Shown: piece by piece, positions 1 to 5,536 of the stretch
Position numbering within the stretch: position 1 is the first letter of the stretch
Layout: every line of letters begins with the position of its first letter
NCBI GenBank assembly: GCA_023436385.1
Contig: JAEZJH010000076.1
Span: 1-10,659, forward strand
Length of the DNA: 10,659 bases
Direction: 5' to 3'
DNA from: Pseudomonadota bacterium
GTDB taxonomy: Bacteria; Myxococcota; Myxococcia; Myxococcales; Vulgatibacteraceae
Notes under the pieces: generated by a model
The model's database searches: none
What the model saw: only the letters and a program-made list of their open reading frames with translations
Told to the model about the DNA's origin: nothing
Position numbers and translations under genes: made by a program

Positions 1-880
1 GCCCCTCGCCGCCGTCGAGCCACTCGAGGTCGCGGGCCTCCCGGTCGGTCAGCCCCGCGGCGACGTGGAGCCGCAGCCGGCCCGTCACGGCGTCGGCCAA
101 ATAATTCAAAAAAACCTGGCAGCCCAGGTACTCCATCACCCGGGAGCAGAGCGCCTCGATCGCCCGGCCCGGCTGCCGGGTGTGGAGGAGATCGCCGGCG
201 GTGCCGGCGAGGAGCTCGAAGCGGCGCATCTCCCGCTCGAGGCGGCGCTGGCGCTCCCGGGCGAGCTGCTGCCGATGTTCTTCCTCGAGCCGGTGTCGGT
301 GAAAGCTCTCGATCAGGTCCCAGGCGCCATCCCGCTTGAGGAGGGCGAACTCGTGGTTCTTGATGACGTCGGCGATCTCCGCGGCGCCGCACCGTTCGAG
401 CGAGTAGGTGCAGAGCGAGAGGATCCGCCGCCCGCCAACCACCCGGTCGACGGCCTCCTCGTAACGGGCGAAGCTCTCCCAGTCGGACCTCTCCAACCAG
501 AAGGTGTTGCCGGTGAGGCGGAGGCCGGCGAAGCCCCGGGCCAGCGCGGCCTCGAGTTTGTCGACCCAGGCCCGGAGCACCCGGTCCCCATCGAAGCGCC
601 CGTCGTGCAGGTACCAGGCGTCGTGGGGCAGGATCTCGAGTTGCCCGCTGTCGAGGTAGCGATCGACGTCGGGGACGACGCGGGCCAGCGCCGCGCAGGA
701 CTCCGCCGCCTCGAGGGGCGGCGAGGTGACCCACATGCAGAACTCGTCGGCCTCGAGCCCGGCGCGCAGGTAGGGGACGAGGACGTCCACCAGGTCCTGG
801 GGGCCCTGGTAAAACTGGCAGAAGTGGGTTCCCCACGGTGCCTGGCCGATGGCTTCGATACCGGTGTTCCGGAGATCCAC
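1..880 (-). CDS. MEDS-GAF sensory protein, probably a histidine kinase (partial, C-terminus beyond the left edge)
   Basis: Read on the minus strand from a GTG at 880-878, 293 codons stay open to the window edge. Residues about 5-190 match the MEDS domain (the sensory domain named after DcmR of methanogens/methylotrophs). Visible signatures are PWGTHFCQFY (15-24), EFCMWVTS (46-53), the TGNTFWLE segment (123-130), and CTYSL (157-161) followed by H176. A charged, probably coiled-coil linker (about 193-222, rich in E, R and Q) leads into a GAF domain whose start is seen (about 220-293, including CQVFLNYL and LHVAAGL). In known families this order is usually followed by PAS and/or HisKA-HATPase modules, so a cytosolic sensor kinase is the likeliest whole protein, but no kinase residues lie in the window. 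The GTG is preceded by GGGAG at 4 nt and fits the usual MEDS N-terminus. The frame stays open upstream, but that stretch does not look like protein. The codons around 97-118 are unusually AT-rich. Confidence 0.88.
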   Translation of the reverse strand, partial: MDLRNTGIEAIGQAPWGTHFCQFYQGPQDLVDVLVPYLRAGLEADEFCMWVTSPPLEAAESCAALARVVPDVDRYLDSGQLEILPHDAWYLHDGRFDGDRVLRAWVDKLEAALARGFAGLRLTGNTFWLERSDWESFARYEEAVDRVVGGRRILSLCTYSLERCGAAEIADVIKNHEFALLKRDGAWDLIESFHRHRLEEEHRQQLARERQRRLEREMRRFELLAGTAGDLLHTRQPGRAIEALCSRVMEYLGCQVFLNYLADAVTGRLRLHVAAGLTDREARDLEWLDGGEG

Positions 881-930
881 GGTGCTCCCGTTCCCTGGCG
901 TGCGGAGCCGGGCCGTCCGACGGCCGGCCT

Positions 931-950
931 CGTCCCGCCAAGGCGGGACG
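931..950. repeat. Perfect 9-bp inverted repeat, possible operator or leader hairpin
   Basis: CGTCCCGCC (931-939) and GGCGGGACG (942-950) are exact reverse complements around a central AA. The site lies 51 bp upstream of the MEDS-GAF start codon. The two-base centre makes a protein-binding dyad as likely as an RNA hairpin. A second dyad, GGCCGTC-c-GACGGCC, lies at 911-925, between it and the gene. Confidence 0.5.
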
Positions 951-974
951 GCGTGTCTCTTCGTGACCCGGCCC

Positions 975-1010
975 AAAAAGGCCGAGGCGGGGCCACGAAG
1001 CCAGCGCCTC
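975..1010 (-). terminator. Candidate intrinsic terminator or attenuator hairpin on the minus strand
   Basis: On the minus strand GAGGCG (1010-1005) pairs with CGCCTC (989-984). An inner GGC/GCC pair closes a TTCGTG loop, and the sequence continues GGCC then TTTTT (979-975). This is a six-pair GC-rich stem plus a short T tract, located about 190 nt past the SDR stop and about 95 nt before the MEDS-GAF start. It could end the SDR transcript or attenuate the MEDS-GAF gene. The T tract is short and 4 nt away from the stem. Confidence 0.45.
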
Positions 1011-1198
1011 TGGTGCGCGCGATGATTGGGCGTTGGAGCGACCCTCGGCCGCTCACACGGGCGGTGAAACTACGACGACCCGTGCGGCGATCCCACCCCG
1101 AAATGGCTCGAAACGCCGTAGCGGCGCCGTAGCCCGGAGAATCCCGGCGGTAGGCGGAGCTACAGAGTCCGTTGGCGAACAGGACCGCCGGGCCGGGG

Positions 1199-2224
1199 CT
1201 ACCCGGGGCCGGGCGCGGGCCTGAATGTCCGGGCAAGAACACCGGCACCCAGCCCGGCGGCGGCCAGGACCGCGAGGGTCCGGGTGGGGTGGAAGCCGGC
1301 AGCGGCGGAGAGCGAGTGCCGGAGGATCGGGCCCGTCGCGTCGCCGCGGACGTCTCCCTCGCGGGTGGGCGGGTCGTAGAGGCCGTCCTCTACCGTCCTC
1401 GGTCGGGCCCGGGTGGTCTGCGCCGCGCCGAGCCCGTGCTCCGCCAAGAGGTCCATTGCCCGCGGCGCGACCCGGGACAGGCCGAGCAACGGCCAGGCGC
1501 CGACCCCGCCGATCACCACGTCGCGCGTCGGGCGCTCGATGCAGGCGCCGATCGCCCGCGCCACCACGTCGGGATCGTAGGCGGGGGAGGGCAGGGAGGC
1601 CTCGGCGTCGAGGTAGTTCCGGGCGTGCTGGGGGTAGGGCGTGTTCACCGAGCCCGGCTGGATCAGCGAGACCGTCACCGGCACGCCGTCTTCCTCGAGC
1701 TCGGCGCGGAGCGCCTCCGTGTAGGCCTTGAGCGCGTGCTTGCTCGCGGAGTAGGTGCCCTGGAACGAGAGCGCCCGGTGCGAGGCGACGCTGCCCACGT
1801 TGATCAGGCCGCCGCCGGTCTCCGCGAGGCGCGACACGGCGGTCCGGCAGCCGTACACACAGCCCCAGTAGTTCACGGCGAAGAGCCGGCGCTCGTCCTC
1901 CACGGGGATGTCGAGGAGGCGTCCATAGATCGTGACCGCGGCGTTGTTGACCCAGATGTCGAAGCCCCCGAAGGCCTCCTCGGCCTTCCGGGCGATCGCC
2001 TCGACCTGCTCCGGATCGGCCACGTCGGCGACGGCGTGGGCGGCGCGGTAGCCCGCGCGGCCGAGGGTGTCGACGATCCGCTCGAGGTCCACGCCGCTTC
2101 GCGAGGCGAGCAGCACCCGGGCTCCCCGTCGCGCGGCGAACCACGCGGTGGCGAGGCCGATGCCGCTCGAGGCCCCGGTGATCACCACCCGCTGCTCGCC
2201 CAGGTTGCGGAGCTTCCGGGCCAT
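1199..2224 (-). CDS. Classical short-chain dehydrogenase/reductase (SDR) with hydrophobic C-terminal tail
   Basis: A 341-residue NAD(P)-dependent oxidoreductase of the classical SDR family; the substrate is not predictable. The Rossmann cofactor motif TGASSGIG lies at residues 16-23. R42 after the second strand (LASRS) favours NADP(H). NNAA lies at 93-96, and the catalytic tetrad reads N118, S145, Y158, K162 (YSASK). After the catalytic core (to about residue 260) there is an extra tail ending in a hydrophobic stretch (about 316-333, LAVLAAAGLGAGVLA) followed by a basic R-T-F-R-P end, which could anchor the protein in the membrane. Typical classical SDRs are about 250 residues, so the tail is an extension. 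The ATG at 2224 puts the Rossmann fold at the expected distance from the N-terminus, with a G-rich weak ribosome site just upstream. The frame is open much further upstream but with no SDR-like sequence. The gene is divergent from the CotH gene to its right. Confidence 0.93.
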   Translation of the reverse strand: MARKLRNLGEQRVVITGASSGIGLATAWFAARRGARVLLASRSGVDLERIVDTLGRAGYRAAHAVADVADPEQVEAIARKAEEAFGGFDIWVNNAAVTIYGRLLDIPVEDERRLFAVNYWGCVYGCRTAVSRLAETGGGLINVGSVASHRALSFQGTYSASKHALKAYTEALRAELEEDGVPVTVSLIQPGSVNTPYPQHARNYLDAEASLPSPAYDPDVVARAIGACIERPTRDVVIGGVGAWPLLGLSRVAPRAMDLLAEHGLGAAQTTRARPRTVEDGLYDPPTREGDVRGDATGPILRHSLSAAAGFHPTRTLAVLAAAGLGAGVLARTFRPAPGPG

Positions 2225-2568
2225 CGCCACCCCCGTTTCGCCGTGCCCACGATCCGGTAGAGGGCGCCGCGCCCCGGGGCAAGTGCCGCCCGCGGCTTCG
2301 TGGTCCGAGCCCACGCGACGTGCGCGCGGGCGCCCGCTCGATCCCTTCCGGCGGTCGGCTCGTCTCCCGGGCTGGATACAGGCTTCCGGCCGCTCGCTCG
2401 CGAGCGACCGTATCCCCTCCACCCGGCAGTGTGTCCCGCCCTGGTGGCGCTTCCCCCCCCGGGGCGATACAAAAATCGGCGACGAGGGCCCCTCCTTTCC
2501 CACGAAACCCGCGCCGGGAACCTGGACAGGTAGCAGCCCGCCGGCCGGCGCTGGGAGGGGAGGCGAGC
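2225..2568. other. Divergent intergenic region between the SDR and CotH genes
   Basis: These 344 bases should carry the promoters of both the SDR (leftward) and the first CotH gene (rightward). I find no coding sequence. Notable elements are a perfect 14-bp palindrome TCGCTCGCGAGCGA (2394-2407), a run of eight C followed by four G (2453-2464), and immediately after it the only A/T-rich stretch, GATACAAAAAT (2466-2476). That stretch could be a -10 region for the CotH gene about 95 bp downstream, but no good -35 element is visible. Confidence 0.5.
2394..2407. promoter_or_regulatory. 14-bp perfect palindrome, possible operator
   Basis: TCGCTCGCGAGCGA is its own reverse complement and lies about midway between the divergent SDR and CotH start codons. 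It is a plausible binding site for a dimeric regulator. In a genome this GC-rich, palindromes of G and C arise often by chance, so the function is a guess. Confidence 0.3.
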
Positions 2569-4317
2569 ATGGTTCCACGGATCGTGGTGGCGTTGGCGGC
2601 GGCGATGGTCCTGGTGTCGTGCGGGAGCGGGGGAACGGTGGATCTCCCCTCCGATCCTCCGCCCGAAAAACCGCCCGTCGAGCCGCCGCCGGTCGAGCCG
2701 CCTCCGGTGGAGCCGCCTCCGGTGGAGCCGCCGCCGGTGGAGCCGCCGCCGGTGGAGCCGCCGCCGAGCGGGAACCTGCTCCCCGACCCGGAGGCGCCCT
2801 TCGTGCTGCCGGCGCTCCAGACCGAGCTCCCGCACTACGAGTTGGAGGTCGCGTCGGGAGTCTTGTCGGCCCTGGACTCGAACCCGCGGGACGACGTCCT
2901 GTATCCGGCCACCTTCCGGATCGACGGCGTCTCCTACCCGGTGCAGGTCCGCTACCGCGGCAACAGCTCCCGGGTCTGGCCGAAGAAGAGCTGGCGGGTG
3001 GAGTTCGCCAAGGAGAACACCTTCGACGGCCGCCACAAGTTGAACCTGCTCTCCGAGTGGCGCGACCAGTCGATGATGGTCGAGAAGCTGGGCTACGACC
3101 TGCTGGCGGCGATGGGCGGCGTGGCCTCGAAGGCGACCTACGTCCGGTTGTCGGTGAACGGGGTCCACCAGGGCGTGTATCTGGACCTCGAGCGGGTCGA
3201 CAAGGCGTTCCTCGTCGCCCACCAGTTCGCCGACCGGGACGCCACCATCTACCGCTGTCCCCGCAAGGACTGCGAGATGAAGGAGTGGAGCGCGCTCTTC
3301 CAGGGCACGTGGGAGAAGAAGACCAACGAGCTGGTGCCGGGGACCGCCGACCTCGACGCCTTCCTCCGGGTGATCCACGCCGCGCCGGAGTCGGACCTCC
3401 CGGCGGTGCTGGGGCAGCACTTCGAGCTCGAGCTGTATCTCCGGACCATGGTGGCGGAGGCCCTGATCTCCAACGACACCGTCGAGGATTCGAAGTCGTA
3501 TCTCATCCACGACCAGATCACCGGGCGTTGGCACTACGCGCCGTGGGACTTCAACAACTCGACCACCAAGTACCAGCCCGGCAGCAATCCGGGGAAGACC
3601 GCCGACTTCGACCAGCCGCTCTTCGTCTTCACCGCCACCAACACCTGGGCCCAGCTCGAGTACGAGCGGCGGAAGAGCGCCGACGGGAGCCAGGACTGGC
3701 ACGCGATGTTTTCGGATCTCGCCACCCGGATCCAGTTCCACCCGGAGACCCGGTCCCGGCTGGTGGCCCGCCTCGAGCAGGCCCTCGACACGCTCTTCAC
3801 CGCGGAGATCCTCGAACCGCGGATCGACGCGATGCACGCGCTGATCGCCCCGCACATGGCCGGCGACCCCCACGTCGAACCGGCGCTGTTCGCCGACGCG
3901 CCCCGCTACCTGAAGGAGTTCGTCGCCCTCCGGCGCGAGTTCCTCCTCGACGAGCTGGCGCGGCTCCGGGCCTCCGGGCCGACCGTCCTCCTCGAGGAGG
4001 TCGACCCGGCCGCCGGCAAGGTGGTGCTGAAGAACTACGGCAGCGCCCCGGTCAACCTGGGCGGCTGGGTCCTGACCTCGAACCTCCGGAATCGGCCGGC
4101 GGCAAACCTGGGGGCCAAGACCCTGGGGCCCGGCGAGACGGTCGAGCTCTCCACCGCCGGCCTGGGGCCGTCGCCGGGACCGGTGGGGGAGATCGGCCTC
4201 TGGCGCAGCCCCGCCCTCCCGGACGTGGCCGACCTCCTCTTCCTGGGGTCGCTGGAACCCGGCCAGCGCTGGGCCCGGGACCCGGCCGACCCCACCCGGT
4301 GGCGCAAGGTGCAGTAG
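2569..4317 (+). CDS. CotH-family kinase-like lipoprotein with Pro-rich linker and C-terminal lamin-tail-like domain (paralogue 1)
   Basis: A 582-residue exported lipoprotein. A short signal peptide ends in the lipobox LVSC (15-18, acylated Cys18). A spacer of six VEPPP units (37-66) would hold the enzyme away from the membrane. The CotH domain spans about 75-460: YRGNSSRVWPKKSWRVEF (129-146), DGRHKLNLLS, NGVHQGVYLDLERVD (197-211, with the E208 typical of the family), NDTVEDSKSYL (302-312) and PWDFNNS (325-331, candidate metal-binding D327). CotH of Bacillus spores is an atypical protein kinase, and exported relatives occur widely in bacteria; the target here is unknown. Residues about 473-582 form a beta-rich module with LKNYGSAPVNLGGWVLT, resembling a lamin-tail domain. 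The start is fixed by a strong GGGAGGGGAGG site 5 nt before the ATG and by the signal peptide right after it; the frame is open for another 249 nt upstream without meaning. LptF follows 78 bp downstream in the same direction. Confidence 0.92.
   Translation: MVPRIVVALAAAMVLVSCGSGGTVDLPSDPPPEKPPVEPPPVEPPPVEPPPVEPPPVEPPPVEPPPSGNLLPDPEAPFVLPALQTELPHYELEVASGVLSALDSNPRDDVLYPATFRIDGVSYPVQVRYRGNSSRVWPKKSWRVEFAKENTFDGRHKLNLLSEWRDQSMMVEKLGYDLLAAMGGVASKATYVRLSVNGVHQGVYLDLERVDKAFLVAHQFADRDATIYRCPRKDCEMKEWSALFQGTWEKKTNELVPGTADLDAFLRVIHAAPESDLPAVLGQHFELELYLRTMVAEALISNDTVEDSKSYLIHDQITGRWHYAPWDFNNSTTKYQPGSNPGKTADFDQPLFVFTATNTWAQLEYERRKSADGSQDWHAMFSDLATRIQFHPETRSRLVARLEQALDTLFTAEILEPRIDAMHALIAPHMAGDPHVEPALFADAPRYLKEFVALRREFLLDELARLRASGPTVLLEEVDPAAGKVVLKNYGSAPVNLGGWVLTSNLRNRPAANLGAKTLGPGETVELSTAGLGPSPGPVGEIGLWRSPALPDVADLLFLGSLEPGQRWARDPADPTRWRKVQ
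2677..2766 (+). repeat. Six tandem 15-bp repeats encoding VEPPP
   Basis: Six in-frame copies of a 15-bp unit (GTS GAG CCG CCK CCG) encode residues 37-66 of the CotH lipoprotein. The first three copies differ at synonymous positions and the last three are identical, which suggests recent slippage or unequal recombination. Gain or loss of units keeps the frame and changes only the linker length. Confidence 0.95.
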
Positions 4318-4334
4318 GGCGGGGCACGGGGGGA

Positions 4335-4358
4335 GTGCCGGCGGGCGATCGCCGGCAC
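4335..4358 (+). repeat. 9-bp perfect hairpin in the CotH-LptF gap
   Basis: GTGCCGGCG (4335-4343) and CGCCGGCAC (4350-4358) are exact reverse complements around a 6-nt loop. The hairpin starts 18 bp after the CotH stop. It is strong enough to slow polymerase or protect an mRNA end, but no T tract follows, so a complete intrinsic terminator is not supported. Confidence 0.55.
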
Positions 4359-4365
4359 GTTGCGA

Positions 4366-4400
4366 CGCATCCCGGGACTCTGGTACAGCCGCGGGATGCG
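4366..4400 (+). promoter_or_regulatory. Inverted repeat covering the LptF start codon
   Basis: CGCATCCCG (4366-4374) and CGGGATGCG (4392-4400) are perfect 9-bp arms separated by 17 nt. The ATG chosen as the LptF start (4396-4398) lies inside the right arm, so folding of the mRNA would hide it. This could dampen LptF translation or couple it to ribosomes coming from the CotH gene. It could instead be a DNA operator. Confidence 0.45.
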
Positions 4401-5520
4401 GCGCACGCTCCACCTCTACCTGTTCCGCGAGATCCTGGCGCCGTTCCTGGGAGCCCTGCTCTTCCTCACCCAGCTCTTGGTGGTGATGCAGCTCCTCGCC
4501 CAGGCCGACCTGATCTTCGGGGCCGGGCTGCCGCTCCTGGTGGTGGGGAAGGTGATCCTCTACCTCCTCCCCTCGATGTTGGCCTACGTGCTCCCGGTCT
4601 CCTTCCTGCTCGGGATCCTGGTGGGGCTGGGACGCCTCGCGGACGACCGGGAGCTGACCGCCCTGGCCGCCACCGGTCACGGGCCGCACGTCTACCTGGT
4701 CACGCCGCTGTGCATGGCCGCGGTCCTGGGCGGGATCCTCCTGGCCCTGACCACCTGGCTCGAGCCGGTGGGCCAGAAGAACACCCGGGCGCTGATGACC
4801 ACGGTGATCAAGGAGAACCTCGCCGGCGGGGTGACGCCGGGGACCTTCTACGAGGACCTCTCCGACCTCACCCTCTTCGCCGCGGAGGTGAAGGGGCGGG
4901 GCGGGCGGATGCAGAAGGTGCTGGTCCACGCCGCCCGGGATCCCAACGCGCCGCTCTTGGTGCTGGCGGAGCGGGGCCGGATCGACACCAAGGCGCCGGG
5001 TGGCGCCATCCTCCTGCAGCTCGAGAAGGGCGAGCTCCACCGGGCCGAGTCCGACGCCAAGAACTACGCGGCGGCCACCTTCGAACGGGCCGAGGTCTCC
5101 GTGTCGGTGGAGGAGGAGCTCTCCCGGAAGCAGAAGAGCCACCGGCCGATGGAGGCATCGACCAGCGCGGAGATGGCCACCTGGATCGAGCGGCGGCTCG
5201 CCCAGGGAGGCAAGTATCCGCTCGACCAGCTGGTCGAGTACCACCGGCGCTTCGCCCATCCGTTCGTGATGGTGGCCTTCGCGCTGGTGGGCGTCGCCGC
5301 CGGGGGGACGGCGGCGGGAACGCGGAAGGGCGGCCGGGCGATCGCCTTCGGCTGGACGCTGGGGGCGGTGGTCGCCTACTTCGTCCTCGGCAAGGTGGGC
5401 AACCACCTGGCCGATCACTTCGTGCCGCCGGCGGTCGGGGCCTGGATCCCGGTGGGGACCCTGATGATCGCCGCTCTGGGCTTCTTCGCCTGGCGGCGGA
5501 CCCACGGCGGCGCGAGCTGA
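4396..5520 (+). CDS. lptF: LptF-type permease of the LPS export ABC transporter
   Basis: A 374-residue LptF/LptG (YjgP/YjgQ) family inner-membrane protein. With a partner permease and the ATPase LptB it extracts lipopolysaccharide and passes it to the periplasmic bridge. The expected fold is visible: three N-terminal membrane segments (about 14-36, 48-79, 98-121), a periplasmic beta-jellyroll (about 122-285) and three C-terminal segments (about 287-303, 314-331, 347-365). RLADDRELTALAATG (80-94) fits the coupling segment that contacts LptB, and YHRRFAHPF (282-290) opens TM4 as in the family. RLxxDxELTAL makes LptF likelier than LptG. No partner permease or lptB is in the window. The ATG at 4396 gives the normal family N-terminus (YLFREILAPF); it lacks a good ribosome site and lies in a hairpin. 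An in-frame TTG at 4360 is the alternative. The gene is probably co-transcribed with the CotH gene and ends 16 bp from the convergent sulfatase. Confidence 0.9.
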   Translation: MRRTLHLYLFREILAPFLGALLFLTQLLVVMQLLAQADLIFGAGLPLLVVGKVILYLLPSMLAYVLPVSFLLGILVGLGRLADDRELTALAATGHGPHVYLVTPLCMAAVLGGILLALTTWLEPVGQKNTRALMTTVIKENLAGGVTPGTFYEDLSDLTLFAAEVKGRGGRMQKVLVHAARDPNAPLLVLAERGRIDTKAPGGAILLQLEKGELHRAESDAKNYAAATFERAEVSVSVEEELSRKQKSHRPMEASTSAEMATWIERRLAQGGKYPLDQLVEYHRRFAHPFVMVAFALVGVAAGGTAAGTRKGGRAIAFGWTLGAVVAYFVLGKVGNHLADHFVPPAVGAWIPVGTLMIAALGFFAWRRTHGGAS

Positions 5521-5522
5521 CG

Positions 5523-5532
5523 CCGCCGGCGG
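5523..5532. repeat. 10-bp palindrome between convergent stops, possible weak bidirectional terminator
   Basis: CCGCCGGCGG fills most of the 16-bp gap between the LptF and sulfatase stop codons. There is no T tract on either side. A role in ending both transcripts is only suggested by position. Confidence 0.25.
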
Positions 5533-5536
5533 GGCC

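Larger units (their letters stand above)
881..1198. other. Intergenic region with stacked inverted repeats between the SDR and MEDS-GAF genes
   Basis: No convincing gene lies in these 318 bases; the frames open here are extensions or shadows of neighbours. The stretch is rich in dyads: GTAGC/GCTAC (1129-1133 and 1159-1163), CACGGG/CCCGTG (1056-1061 and 1079-1084), the terminator-like hairpin at 975-1010, an overlapping arm pair (959-965 and 994-1000), a 9-bp arm pair at 931-950 and a 7-bp one at 911-925. There is also an 11-bp-spaced direct repeat GCCGTAGC (1115-1122 and 1126-1133). It would hold the 3' end of the SDR transcript and the leader of the MEDS-GAF gene, both read leftwards. I could not identify a clear sigma-70-type promoter. 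Confidence 0.6.

Noticed and set aside
65..1132. A 355-residue plus-strand frame over the MEDS-GAF gene
   Set aside because: The minus-strand reading gives a clear MEDS domain; the plus frame has no recognisable domain and runs across the intergenic region.
2453..2464. C8G4 tract as a phase-variable promoter element
   Set aside because: Homopolymers of this kind are expected in a GC-rich intergenic region and there is no recognisable -35/-10 pair with the tract as spacer.
2677..2766. Short regular repeats that might recall a CRISPR-like array
   Set aside because: The 15-bp units are directly tandem with no spacers, keep the reading frame and encode a Pro-rich linker.
4360..4395. TTG at 4360 as the LptF start
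   Set aside because: It adds twelve residues before the standard LptF N-terminus and has no better ribosome site; kept as an alternative because the ATG lies in a hairpin.
2182..5505. A 1107-residue open frame antisense to the CotH and LptF genes
   Set aside because: It mirrors the two well-supported genes and is made of low-complexity R, H, G, P and E stretches, as expected from the reverse strand of GC-rich coding DNA. The apparent RRRLH repeats are the antisense of the VEPPP units.
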